Source: Candidatus Thalassarchaeaceae archaeon (GTDB taxonomy: Archaea; Thermoplasmatota; Poseidoniia; Poseidoniales; Thalassarchaeaceae). Taken from it: a stretch of DNA of 37,588 bases. Each line of letters opens with the position of its first letter. Position 1 is the stretch's first letter. A program made the position numbers and the translations under genes. Below the pieces are notes generated by a model, which saw nothing but the letters and a program-made list of their open reading frames with translations, searched no databases and was not told the origin of the DNA. The DNA lies in the NCBI GenBank assembly GCA_029940695.1, contig JAPYUP010000015.1, positions 1-37,588 on the forward strand, read 5' to 3'. Below, piece after piece: positions 22,924 through 30,958 of this stretch.

Positions 22924-23517
22924 TCAGGGAGGAGTGAGGCGCCAGAACGCCGCGCGCGTTCGACCTCGCTCTCGGGAGTGGTGCGCGTAAGCCGCGGGCA
23001 GCGCTAAGTCGGCTTCGCCGTAACGCTCGACGCCCCAGCCTGCAGCCTCGAAGATTGATTGGATGTGGCCCGCCCCAGCGTTATGCATTATGTGCGCTGT
23101 CACTCCCGCTGAGAGGATTGCCTCGAGGAACGGCCGGTCGGCCCTCTCGAGCTGCTTGCCCCACGGCGGGTTCGTAATCACGAGGTCTGCGGAGGATTTG
23201 GCGAGAGTATCTTCATCAACCTCGGCTTGAACTATCTCTACTCGGTCCTCCAAGCCCAAGTCAGCTGCGTTGTTGGCACAAGCAGCGCATGCCTCCTCGT
23301 CGACCTCGATCAGAGTGGCTGATGATGCCCCCATCAGCAAGGCTCCAAGACCTAAGACGCCGTTTCCTGTTCCCAAATCCACCACAGAGCAACCCTCGAT
23401 TAGATCGCCGAAGGCGGCAATGTCACTCAGCCAACGGGCTGCCAAATCACCTTCCGTTGAGTATTGCTCCAACTCGACGCTGTTGCACGGATGAGGGTGA
23501 AGTTTGGAGAGCCTCAT
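22924..23517 (-). CDS. METTL5-like RNA methyltransferase (COG2263 type)
   Basis: This SAM-dependent methylase has about 197 residues. The N-terminal LEQYSTEGDLAARWL segment matches the METTL5-type family, in which LEQY(P/S)T is characteristic. Motif I is VVDLGTGNGVLGLGALLMGA, an acidic residue ends strand 2 (LIEVDEEA), and the catalytic motif IV is NPPWG. METTL5 relatives methylate N6 of an adenine in small-subunit rRNA; they usually have NPPFG, so Trp replaces Phe here. The ATG at 23517 fits the family; an in-frame ATG at 23538 would add seven residues. It is upstream of the Csl4 fusion on the same strand, which supports an RNA-related role. Confidence 0.82.
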   Translation of the reverse strand: MRLSKLHPHPCNSVELEQYSTEGDLAARWLSDIAAFGDLIEGCSVVDLGTGNGVLGLGALLMGASSATLIEVDEEACAACANNAADLGLEDRVEIVQAEVDEDTLAKSSADLVITNPPWGKQLERADRPFLEAILSAGVTAHIMHNAGAGHIQSIFEAAGWGVERYGEADLALPAAYAHHSRERGRTRAAFWRLTPP

Positions 23518-23572
23518 GGCCAGGGTGCGCAGGCGCATGGGGCACGCATGGCTGTTAGGTGATTGAACTACT

Positions 23573-23600
23573 GCATATTCCTGATAGTTTCTGATAGTTG
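23573..23600 (+). promoter_or_regulatory. TATA-like element and tandem decamer upstream of rmuC
   Basis: GCATATTC (23573-23580) is 34-41 bases before the rmuC ATG and could be its TATA box. It is followed directly by the tandem repeat CTGATAGTTT-CTGATAGTTG (23581-23600), a near-perfect 10-base duplication lying where the transcription start would be. This could be an operator-like site, but a chance duplication is possible. Confidence 0.35.
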
Positions 23601-23613
23601 AAATACCCTCACA

Positions 23614-24702
23614 ATGAACATAAGGTCGGGCGCGATGTCGGAGATGCTGTCATATGGCCTTCTGGCCATAGTTATTGGTTTGGCGATACTAGTCGTCTAC
23701 GCCCTATCTCTACTCAAGTCGATACAGGGGGAGTCGGCGGTTATTCGTGATTATGCCACCAAAATCCGCACACAAGGAGAAGTGCAGAAGGAAGCCATTG
23801 GTAGATTAGAAAACAAAGAAGTCAGCCCCGATGCTATTACTGCGGGAATTGCCGGTAGTGGGGAAATACTGAAGGGTGCAGTACTGAACTCCTTGAAAGA
23901 GATAAATTTCTCTAGTGATATCGAAGGAATCCGTTCTTCTGCACAACGAATAGGTGAAGAGGTTGCTGACATCAACAAGATTTTTCTCGACAAGCAGGGG
24001 GCTGCTGGTTGGGCCGAGATTGAACTTGAGACGAGACTCAAAGACTCATTTGCAAATGTACATATTCGCAAAAAGGTGGCCAAGTTGGCCGGTACTCCAG
24101 ATGCACATTTGGTGTTGAACGGTGGAAAAATACTCTGCATAGATTCCAAGTTCCCCTCAAAGTCATTCAAGGCCATGATTCCAGAGTCGGAGGGTGGAAA
24201 TGGGGATGAGCACGGGAGTAGGCGTATCACTCCCCGTAAGGATTTCATCGAGGCCATTACGAAACATTTTACAAAAGTCGCAACAGATTATGTAAGGCCT
24301 GATCTCGGTACCACTGAGGTTGCATACCTGTATGTCGCATCAGAGCGAATCTACCATCATATGGTAAATCCCGACAACACGAAAGAGTGTCAAATTGTTC
24401 GAGATGCTGCAAACAATGGTGTAATTCTCTGTTCACCCTCCACACTAATCGCAAACATGCATCTCGTCCGGGTCGCCGAGCGTGCCATGGGGATCGCTGG
24501 AGATAGCGATAAGATACTCAGAGGCCATGATAACATGCGTCGTGCAATTGCAGAACTGGTTAAGGCATGGTCAATAATGAGCGGGCATGTCAATAATGCC
24601 CAAACCAATCGCGCATTGATCCAAGACCTTCTGGATGAAGTCGAGAGGTCTATGAAGAACTTGGAGAGAGAGATTCTTGATTTGAGTGGGGATGAAGGCT
24701 GA
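23614..24702 (+). CDS. rmuC: RmuC-family protein (PD-(D/E)XK-like, membrane-anchored)
   Basis: This 362-residue protein has an N-terminal membrane helix (about 13-33, LLAIVIGLAILVVYALSLL). A coiled-coil-like stretch (about 35-125) precedes the RmuC domain. Family landmarks are GAAGWAEIELETRL (corresponding to GEWGE in bacterial RmuC), GGKILCIDSKFPSKSF carrying the putative catalytic Asp and Lys, and VAYLYVASERIYHHM. Bacterial RmuC is linked to limiting DNA inversions between repeats and is thought to be a nuclease. The gene is visibly richer in A/T than neighbours (two 60-base stretches counted by hand, from 23881 and 24361, have 22 and 25 G+C), suggesting a different origin. In-frame ATGs at 23635 and 23644 are alternatives. 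Confidence 0.85.
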   Translation: MNIRSGAMSEMLSYGLLAIVIGLAILVVYALSLLKSIQGESAVIRDYATKIRTQGEVQKEAIGRLENKEVSPDAITAGIAGSGEILKGAVLNSLKEINFSSDIEGIRSSAQRIGEEVADINKIFLDKQGAAGWAEIELETRLKDSFANVHIRKKVAKLAGTPDAHLVLNGGKILCIDSKFPSKSFKAMIPESEGGNGDEHGSRRITPRKDFIEAITKHFTKVATDYVRPDLGTTEVAYLYVASERIYHHMVNPDNTKECQIVRDAANNGVILCSPSTLIANMHLVRVAERAMGIAGDSDKILRGHDNMRRAIAELVKAWSIMSGHVNNAQTNRALIQDLLDEVERSMKNLEREILDLSGDEG

Positions 24703-24720
24703 GTGGCCCTTCGCGACTGC

Positions 24721-25302
24721 ATGGTCGACTGGTCTGCTTACGATTACCACCCGGTTGTCCACATACCTGATGAGTATACGATACTCGATCTGAGCGACGG
24801 CATCTGGACCCCGCCCCAGACTAAGTACAGCATCGGGAAGTACAACGAGATCCGCCCTAACATGTACAACACCGAGTTGTTCGGCAGTACTCGCCTGATT
24901 CACGTGGGAATCGATATTGGTGGTCCGGTCGGGACTCCATGCATGGCCTTCGCTGACGGCGAGGTCTCCCACTTCGGCTACAACCCGGAGCCGGGTGACT
25001 ACGGCAACGTCGTCATCACTCGGCACAATATAGGGGAGATTCCAGTGTGGGCGCTCTACGGCCATATGAACGCGGCCTCAATAGAGGGCAAATCGATGGG
25101 ACAGCGGGTGTCTTCGGGTGAAGAGATTGCCTGGTTCGGGGCCCACCACGAGAACGGAGGCTGGGAGCCCCACCTGCACTTCCAGCTCTCTCTCGTCGAG
25201 CCTGAGACGCATGACCTGCCCGGAGTGGTAGCGCCCGAGGACAGGGAGCAGGCCCTGATGGATTACCCCGATCCGAGGCTCGTTCTGGGGTCGCTCTACT
25301 GA
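24721..25302 (+). CDS. M23-family (LytM-like) metallopeptidase
   Basis: This protein of about 193 residues has the zinc ligands of M23 peptidases: His61 and Asp65 in HVGIDIGG, His115 in YGHM, and HLHF with His151 and His153. The surrounding GTPCMAFADGEV and YGNVVITRH segments and a YPDPRLVLGSLY end match a widespread soluble bacterial subgroup. M23 enzymes usually cut peptidoglycan peptides, but archaea lack peptidoglycan, so the target here could be a diet bacterium's wall or a surface protein. No signal peptide is seen. The ATG at 24721 is preferred; GTG 24703, directly after the rmuC stop, would add six residues. It is probably co-transcribed with rmuC and converges with the PGI/PMI gene, overlapping by 7 bases. 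Confidence 0.85.
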   Translation: MVDWSAYDYHPVVHIPDEYTILDLSDGIWTPPQTKYSIGKYNEIRPNMYNTELFGSTRLIHVGIDIGGPVGTPCMAFADGEVSHFGYNPEPGDYGNVVITRHNIGEIPVWALYGHMNAASIEGKSMGQRVSSGEEIAWFGAHHENGGWEPHLHFQLSLVEPETHDLPGVVAPEDREQALMDYPDPRLVLGSLY

Positions 25303-26339
25303 ATTGTCGCGAGGTGGGCCTTGAGGGAAACGATAGCGGGCATCTCAGAGGGGTCTTCGCCTGTGAGAACTGCTAGTCCAATAGAGACCCAATCAGTGAC
25401 GTGGGCAGCGTAGAGGAGCCGCTCTAGAAGGCTCTCTCCCTCGCACTCTACCCTCCAGGTCGGCGTGGCCTCAATCTCGGCGAGCATCCAGTCTATCCTG
25501 GCCTGCGCTCGCGGGTGCAAGCCATCGCATGACATCATCAGCAGCGCCTGGTTAGAGGCTGCATCGCCAGTCCATGCGACGACCTCGTTGTGGTTCATCT
25601 CCGGAACGTCCGCGGAACGGGCGAACTTGGCTGAATTTTCGTTTAGTTGGCAAGCGAAGCGGTAGGATGCGGGACTCAAGCAAGTCGGAGCGACGATGCC
25701 TATCTCCCGATTGGCGAGCGAGCGAGCGAGAGTGGCGGACATGCCCTCGCCGTCAGATATGTCGGCATCGGATGATGCTGCAGTCAGGCGCTCGAGCATA
25801 GCGAATCGGGCGTCCTCGCCGGGTGCGGGCAACAATCCTAGAGCCCAACACGCAGCCAACTGGGTGCCGAAGATGTGCCCGAACGCAGAGCGAGGCATCT
25901 GCCCGGAAGGCACCTTGAGGCATGCCGAGCCTTCGCTCTCCGCTAGCAGCTCCTCAAGCTCTCCGCCCGAGCAGATTCCGACCACGGTGCCACCGGAGGC
26001 TAGGACCTCTCTCACGCCGTCGAGAGTCTCCTCGGTGTTGCCTGAGTACGATGTGGCGAATACCAGCCAGTCAGGTCCCCACCAGCTGGGAACCCCGTAG
26101 TCCCTCCAGACTACGAACGGGAGTCCACCCGAATCGTCCGACAGCGCCTTCAGGAAGAGTCCGCCTGAGCCCGAGCCACCCATTCCAAGGCAGAGGACGC
26201 CGCTCCAGTCCGCGTCCTGCTCGACGTCTACGTTGGTCCCCATGGCTGTTTGTAGGTCATCTACGAAACTCCTAGTGTAGCCCGCCATGTTCTGGCCGTC
26301 CAACTCTCCTAGAAGAGCAGCGAAGTCTGGCTCGCTCAT
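25296..26339 (-). CDS. Bifunctional phosphoglucose/phosphomannose isomerase
   Basis: This 347-residue enzyme interconverts glucose-6-phosphate or mannose-6-phosphate with fructose-6-phosphate. Two SIS domains bind the sugar phosphate, with the loops CLGMGGSGSGG and VFATSYSGNTEETL. The C-terminal MNHNEVVAWTG motif carries the conserved glutamate and histidine of the archaeal bifunctional family. Length is normal for that family (about 300-350). The ATG at 26339 overlaps the NMD3 stop as ATGA, so it is translationally coupled to NMD3. It probably supports gluconeogenesis and sugar-nucleotide supply. Confidence 0.9.
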   Translation of the reverse strand: MSEPDFAALLGELDGQNMAGYTRSFVDDLQTAMGTNVDVEQDADWSGVLCLGMGGSGSGGLFLKALSDDSGGLPFVVWRDYGVPSWWGPDWLVFATSYSGNTEETLDGVREVLASGGTVVGICSGGELEELLAESEGSACLKVPSGQMPRSAFGHIFGTQLAACWALGLLPAPGEDARFAMLERLTAASSDADISDGEGMSATLARSLANREIGIVAPTCLSPASYRFACQLNENSAKFARSADVPEMNHNEVVAWTGDAASNQALLMMSCDGLHPRAQARIDWMLAEIEATPTWRVECEGESLLERLLYAAHVTDWVSIGLAVLTGEDPSEMPAIVSLKAHLATIQ

Positions 26340-27394
26340 TCGACGGCCTCCTTTCCCATCACTGGCAGGGCCACCCATCCCCCATCTATGAAGCCGATGC
26401 GCAGTTCGCTGGCCTCACCGTCGTCATCGTAGGGCAGGGCAACTGTGGACATCCGGTAGTCGCTCGGACTCATCACCTCGGCAGCAGAGCTGTCGCGGTT
26501 CATGACCTGGACGACGTGTTGCTCTTCCCTTGAACAGAGCACGCTGCACGACTCCATGTCCCTCCAAGATGCGCCGGACCTCTCAAATCTGTCCAGCCTG
26601 CGCAATATGGGGCCATCCTTCTGCCAGCTGTCGACAATCCAGAATCTTTTCTTGTGTCGAATGACGTCGCCCAGCGCATAGGCCGGCTTGCGGTAACTCA
26701 GGGTCAGCCTGGTCACTTCGACCCCGTCGTTTGACCCGACCACAGTCGAGCTTGCCTTGACAGAGCCACCGAATGCCCTCACAAGGCTCCTGCCCCAGTT
26801 CCTCGCTAGTGCCTTAGAGCCCAGTTGGAGGTCCCAGCCGCCGGGCACGGGGCCCTCCTTGGTGACGAAGAACATCGGATTAGGCTCCATGGTATCGATT
26901 AACCCGTCCAGAGTGGTCCTTAGGTCAGCAAGCTCTAGCGACTCCAGCTTCCTTCCTGCTGAGCGCAACTGCACAGTCGCCTCGAAGTATGACCCTGCCT
27001 TACGGGCACAAGCCGTGCAAACAGCATTGCTAGTCTGCAGTAGAGGGGAGTGCGTATCGTAGAATTCGTAGCCCTCGATTTCACCTCGGACCTCGATGTG
27101 GAGTCGGGTTGTCCTTTCGTCGATGGCCTCCACGGAGAAGCCCACATCCACATTGCTAGCACGTTCCCCCAGAACCAGATTCTCTTGAATGCGGAGGTCA
27201 GCAAGGTCATGATCGTCCATCTGGGGCCAACGTCCCTTCACCTCGTAGGCGTCGCACTTCGCGCAGCGGTTCTGTTGGATCCTGTCTGGCATCTTCGACA
27301 GAGTCGTACGCTTCCTCAGACATGCCTCGCAGAGCCTGTCCGAGGACAGTGGTGGCGGTGCCCCACAAGTGATACAAAATGCGCCTCCGGTCAT
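26336..27394 (-). CDS. nmd3: NMD3-family 60S/50S export-factor homologue
   Basis: This protein of about 352 residues resembles archaeal NMD3, the homologue of the eukaryotic large-subunit export adaptor. The N-terminal zinc sites are FCITCG, LCEACL, CAKCDAYE and VCTACARK, so four CxxC pairs bind two zinc ions. A two-part body follows, with LEVxxRG-like strands and the conserved DLQLGSKALARNWGRSLVRAFGG region. In archaea it binds the 50S subunit but its role is not settled. The ATG at 27394 fits the family start (MTGGAFC); TTG 27406 is a possible earlier start. It ends in an ATGA overlap with PGI/PMI and follows the Ccm genes on the same strand. Confidence 0.85.
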   Translation of the reverse strand: MTGGAFCITCGAPPPLSSDRLCEACLRKRTTLSKMPDRIQQNRCAKCDAYEVKGRWPQMDDHDLADLRIQENLVLGERASNVDVGFSVEAIDERTTRLHIEVRGEIEGYEFYDTHSPLLQTSNAVCTACARKAGSYFEATVQLRSAGRKLESLELADLRTTLDGLIDTMEPNPMFFVTKEGPVPGGWDLQLGSKALARNWGRSLVRAFGGSVKASSTVVGSNDGVEVTRLTLSYRKPAYALGDVIRHKKRFWIVDSWQKDGPILRRLDRFERSGASWRDMESCSVLCSREEQHVVQVMNRDSSAAEVMSPSDYRMSTVALPYDDDGEASELRIGFIDGGWVALPVMGKEAVE

Positions 27395-27452
27395 TGGGGT
27401 CCCCAATGCTGCGCTCGAACCGCCCGTTAGAAGGCTTGCGAAGGGCTTGCCG

Positions 27453-27602
27453 TCAATCGGAGTCAGCCTCAGAGCCGTGTGCTGGAGATTCTTCGAGTTT
27501 GGAAGACAAGCGGTTCAGTAGCACGATTTGGCGAACGGTGTAGGTGGCAAGAAGGGTGGAAAGAATGGCATATGCGGCAATCGCTTCGACCATTCCCGTC
27601 AT
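27453..27602 (-). CDS. ccmD: CcmD-like small membrane protein
   Basis: This 49-residue protein, too short for common cut-offs, was translated by hand from an ATG that overlaps the ccmC stop as ATGA. It has one membrane segment (about 5-20, VEAIAAYAILSTLLATY), followed by a basic residue (Arg24), more hydrophobic residues and a charged tail (SSKLEESPAHGSEADSD). CcmD in bacteria is a tiny protein with exactly this layout (one membrane helix, cytosolic charged tail) encoded directly after ccmC. CcmD sequences are poorly conserved, so identity rests on size, topology and position. It would help release heme-loaded CcmE. Confidence 0.55.
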   Translation of the reverse strand: MTGMVEAIAAYAILSTLLATYTVRQIVLLNRLSSKLEESPAHGSEADSD

Positions 27603-28354
27603 GCGATAGCCTCCTCGTCGAGCGTCCTCTGCCGATCTTCAAGTTCTTCCTTGAGGCTCTGAACGGCATCCGATAGTGCGACTAATCCCGCGAACAGGAC
27701 TAGGAAGGAGGCAAATCCGAGCATTAGCACCATGAGAATCTGCGGATCGAGTCCTGATTCCTCGCTCTCGATTACCACGAGTCCGGGGTGGCGGTTCTGG
27801 TACCAAGTGGTCGCCAATGCCGTGATTGGTACCAAAGCGAACCCGAACAATCCTATTACTGCTAGTGTGTCTCGAGTGTCCTCGCCATCGGGCTGGGTAC
27901 GCCTGGAGAGCACGAGGAAGAGCGCGACGGCGGTGAGCAGGCCGTAGGTATTGAGGCGGAGGTCACCCCAGTCCCAGGGAACACCCCACTCAGCAGAGCC
28001 CCATATCGGCCCTGATGTCACTACCCCAAGGCCGAACAGCAGACCCAAGTCAGAGCCTGTGACCACGAGGCGCCAGCCCCACTCGGTCCGCTTGCGGTAC
28101 CACGAGGCTGCCCCGACGAACAGCAAGCAGAAGGCAAGGAAGGACGACCAAGCGAACGGGACGTGCCAGTACAGTATCCGATAGGCCTCAGGGGCACTCC
28201 ATGCTTCTGGATCAACCAGTGGGGCCCAGTTGAAACCGAGAAATGCCGTCGTGAGCGCACCGGCAAGGCCACAAGAGGTGAGCGTGAGGCCAAGAGTTCT
28301 CGTGTCGGGCACGAGAGGACGATTCGTTACCCGGTCAAGAATGCTCGTCCTCAT
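27599..28354 (-). CDS. ccmC: CcmC-type heme-handling protein for cytochrome c maturation
   Basis: This 251-residue membrane protein has six membrane segments and the heme-handling WWD signature: GPIWGSAEWGVPWDWGD (115-131). The two axial histidines expected for CcmC are His64 (LYWHVPFAW) and His189 (NRHPG), close to positions 60 and 184 in E. coli. It would transfer heme from the inner membrane to the chaperone CcmE. The protein ends with a charged coiled-coil-like tail (SLKEELEDRQRTLDEEA) not usual in CcmC. The ATG at 28354 overlaps the stop of the CcmAB gene (ATGA), and its own stop overlaps the CcmD-like start, showing a tight operon. Confidence 0.9.
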   Translation of the reverse strand: MRTSILDRVTNRPLVPDTRTLGLTLTSCGLAGALTTAFLGFNWAPLVDPEAWSAPEAYRILYWHVPFAWSSFLAFCLLFVGAASWYRKRTEWGWRLVVTGSDLGLLFGLGVVTSGPIWGSAEWGVPWDWGDLRLNTYGLLTAVALFLVLSRRTQPDGEDTRDTLAVIGLFGFALVPITALATTWYQNRHPGLVVIESEESGLDPQILMVLMLGFASFLVLFAGLVALSDAVQSLKEELEDRQRTLDEEAIA

Positions 28355-29763
28355 GCGTCTGGGATGAACACGGCGACGATCCAAATGAGAGCAGAAGTCA
28401 CACTAGCAATAAGGCAGGTCGTGATTGGATCCCCTATCCCAAGGCCGAACGACATGCCCTCATTCATAATCGTGGCGAGGGCGTCAGTAAGCTCGAGGAA
28501 CGGCCAAACGAGGACAACAAGCAGTAGGGACGCTGCGGCGGCGTTGGCCCTGCGCAGGTCTGCGACTAGCAGGTGGAGGGCGGCGGCGGCGACCGCCAGA
28601 TCCAGCATCGAGAGTGCGGGTAGCCAAAGCCACCTCAGGACCTCGGATGACGCGTCGGAATCGAACGAGCCGGCCAGAAAAAACCAAGACAGGTATGTTA
28701 GGGGTATCGGCAGCACTAAGGAGGCCCCGGCAATAGAATTAGCCGGACGGGCCATTGGTCCGACAACAGCGTTCCACCAACGCCCGCAGTCTGCTTCCGC
28801 CAGCCTCCTGACTAAAGCGGGTGAGGCCACGGCCGTGATGAAAGCTGGAGCGAGGACCAGTGCGGCGAGTAGCCCACTCCCATGGAGGCTCATGTCCAGA
28901 TCGCCGACCAAAGCATAAGCGAGCAGCAAAGCCACAATCGCCGGAGTACCACGGCCGACGGTGTCGATGGGATTCCGCTTCTCCATCCTGAACGCCCATT
29001 TGATTAGGTGGCTTATTTGACGGGGCTCCTTGGGTGGGCACGCGTTTGGCAAATCCACGGGCTCACCAGTTGATTCGCCCGCTCTCTCAGTGAGGACTCC
29101 ACCCTGAATCGAGATAATGCGGTCAGCGCAACTAATGACGTCCTTGTCATGAGTTGCAACTAGAACACCGTGACCATTCGAAGCAAGGGCCCTGAGCCAC
29201 CCCAACAGTAAGGTCTTCGCACCGTCATCGAGTCCCTCGGAAGGCTCGTCTAGCAGTGCGACGCGGGAGTCCGCACTCAGTGCCGCGGGGGCTAGCCCGC
29301 ACAGCAAGGAAAGTCTCCTTCTGAGGCCTCCAGATAGCTGGGAGACTCGGTTGTCCGACCTGTGTTCGAGTCCCCATGCAACGAGCAGCGCGGAGATGTC
29401 GCTACCACTGGGGTCGCGCCCAGCTACTGAGAGGGCTGTAGCGAGTCGTTCCTGGATGGTCTCCTCACCGCACATGCCGTCCTTCTGGAGCGTGAGGCCC
29501 ATCGATGGAGGGGATGTGCGGCGTCCCTCTGAGTCCCGGACGACCTTCTGCATGCCAGACTCGGTTCGCCATGTCACCTTGCCCGAGCGCAGTGGGAGAA
29601 TTCCTGCGCATGCCTCAATCAAGGTGGTCTTTCCAGAGCCATTCTCACCCAATACGACCACTACCTCGCCCTCATTGAGAGAAACGGATGCGCCTTCGAG
29701 TACCTTCCTCAGACCCCGATGGACCTCTATTCCGATGGCCTCCACGAGTGTGGCTTGGTCCAT
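28351..29763 (-). CDS. ccmAB: CcmA-CcmB fusion: ABC transporter ATPase plus membrane domain
   Basis: This 470-residue protein joins both halves of the cytochrome c maturation ABC transporter. Residues 1-225 form the ATPase: Walker A GENGSGKTT (39-47), signature LSGGLRRRL (143-151), Walker B VALLDEPSEG (168-177) and H-loop histidine 205 (VATHDKD). Residues about 270-470 have six hydrophobic segments like CcmB, for example TPAIVALLLAYALVG and SLLLVVLVWPF. CcmA and CcmB are normally separate genes; a fusion gives one chain per half-transporter. It releases heme-loaded CcmE in bacteria. The ATG at 29763 is the obvious start; ccmC and a CcmD-like gene follow with ATGA overlaps. Other heme ABC exporters with fused parts are possible. 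Confidence 0.83.
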   Translation of the reverse strand: MDQATLVEAIGIEVHRGLRKVLEGASVSLNEGEVVVVLGENGSGKTTLIEACAGILPLRSGKVTWRTESGMQKVVRDSEGRRTSPPSMGLTLQKDGMCGEETIQERLATALSVAGRDPSGSDISALLVAWGLEHRSDNRVSQLSGGLRRRLSLLCGLAPAALSADSRVALLDEPSEGLDDGAKTLLLGWLRALASNGHGVLVATHDKDVISCADRIISIQGGVLTERAGESTGEPVDLPNACPPKEPRQISHLIKWAFRMEKRNPIDTVGRGTPAIVALLLAYALVGDLDMSLHGSGLLAALVLAPAFITAVASPALVRRLAEADCGRWWNAVVGPMARPANSIAGASLVLPIPLTYLSWFFLAGSFDSDASSEVLRWLWLPALSMLDLAVAAAALHLLVADLRRANAAAASLLLVVLVWPFLELTDALATIMNEGMSFGLGIGDPITTCLIASVTSALIWIVAVFIPDA

Positions 29764-29844
29764 ATCGTGGCGAGGGCGCGTCTTCGTTTGAGTCGTTCCG
29801 TCTCTACGAAGCCCTCTTGATGACCAGTCAACAGGGGTTGGGTG

Positions 29845-30915
29845 ATGACGTCGGTGGGATTTGACAGCGACGTGACTTGGAGCTATCTCGAATCAACGGA
29901 CTACGTATGGATAGCCATACTACTCGCAGTCGCAGTGGGTCCGTTCATCGCAGCTGTTCGAAACGAGACGAGCATTGCTCTAGCCATGGTGCTCTCACTG
30001 CTACTGGTAATGTTCGTCCAGTTCGCGCTCTCTACATTCGACTCCGAGTTATTCAGTTTTGAGGCCATTCACCTGTTCAGCGTTATTCCAGTGATATTTA
30101 CTGATTCATCTACTGCTGGGGATCCTTCCCAATTCCATCGCATCTTCACAGCCGCTTGGCTGCATGCTGACTGGATTCATGTTCTGGGCAACGTCCTAGT
30201 GATTGCTCTCGCTGGAGTGCCACTGGAGCAGCGTCTAGGAGCAAGGAGATGGATTGCGGTGTATGCGCTCGGCTTCATCGGAGGGAACCTAGCGTGGATT
30301 GCATCGCATCCAGATTCCGGGGTGCCGGCCATCGGGGCGAGCGGTGCCGCATTCGGCATCCTCGGGGCGTACATGGCCTGCTGGCCGGAGGACAAGATTG
30401 AGTTCCCCTTAGTGTTCCTCATTCGAGCGTGGCCGGTCTGGCTCATCGCCTTCGTGCGCCTTGGGCTCGAGGTCTTCCAGATGTACTCGGTCCAGTCTGG
30501 CACTGCGGGGGAGACAAATATCGCTCACATGGCCCACGTTGGCGGTTTCTTCCTCGCCTACGCCCTAGCGAGACCGATTGCAAGGGGTGCGCCGAGCCCA
30601 TTGGACGAATCCGGCCAACCGGCAACTGGGGCCTCGCGTGCGGAGGCCATCAGGAGTCAGACAACGTCACGAATGGGGGGGCTAGAAAACGACCCATGGA
30701 CCGGGGCGGGAAAGCCCCTCCAGGGACAGGCAGCCAGAATCCTCTCGAGGCTCCGCGAAGAGGGAGACGAACTGGAGACTAGGAGAGCTTGGCTCGAAGA
30801 GCTCGCTGAGCACACTATCTGCCCAGTCTGCGAGGGGGAGGTGCTGCCAATCATGGACAGAGGAGTATGCGAACTCAGGTGCGGAATCTCTGTTCGGCAC
30901 ATGAGGTGGCCATAA
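29845..30915 (+). CDS. Rhomboid-family intramembrane serine protease with C-terminal cysteine motif
   Basis: This 356-residue protein is a rhomboid protease cutting substrates within the membrane. The catalytic serine is Ser166 in GASGAAFG, and the likely partner is His231 in AHVGGFF. The family HxxxN feature is in WLHADWIHVLGN (106-117), with Asn116 in the oxyanion region. There are six or seven membrane helices. After residue about 250 a soluble domain follows, ending with a cysteine cluster (CPVCEGEVLPIMDRGVCELRC), which would bind zinc. The ATG at 29845 follows AGGGGTTGGG; GTG 29842 is adjacent. It is divergent from the Ccm operon and lies 43 bases upstream of the giant subtilase on the same strand. 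Confidence 0.9.
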   Translation: MTSVGFDSDVTWSYLESTDYVWIAILLAVAVGPFIAAVRNETSIALAMVLSLLLVMFVQFALSTFDSELFSFEAIHLFSVIPVIFTDSSTAGDPSQFHRIFTAAWLHADWIHVLGNVLVIALAGVPLEQRLGARRWIAVYALGFIGGNLAWIASHPDSGVPAIGASGAAFGILGAYMACWPEDKIEFPLVFLIRAWPVWLIAFVRLGLEVFQMYSVQSGTAGETNIAHMAHVGGFFLAYALARPIARGAPSPLDESGQPATGASRAEAIRSQTTSRMGGLENDPWTGAGKPLQGQAARILSRLREEGDELETRRAWLEELAEHTICPVCEGEVLPIMDRGVCELRCGISVRHMRWP

Positions 30916-30958
30916 CGATGCGAGCCGGGTACCGTCAGAGGTTGGAATTATACCAAGC

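Noticed and set aside
23614-25302. RmuC plus M23 peptidase as a new defence system
   Set aside because: No restriction, toxin, CRISPR or mobile-element partner is present; lower G+C and adjacency alone do not support a defence role.
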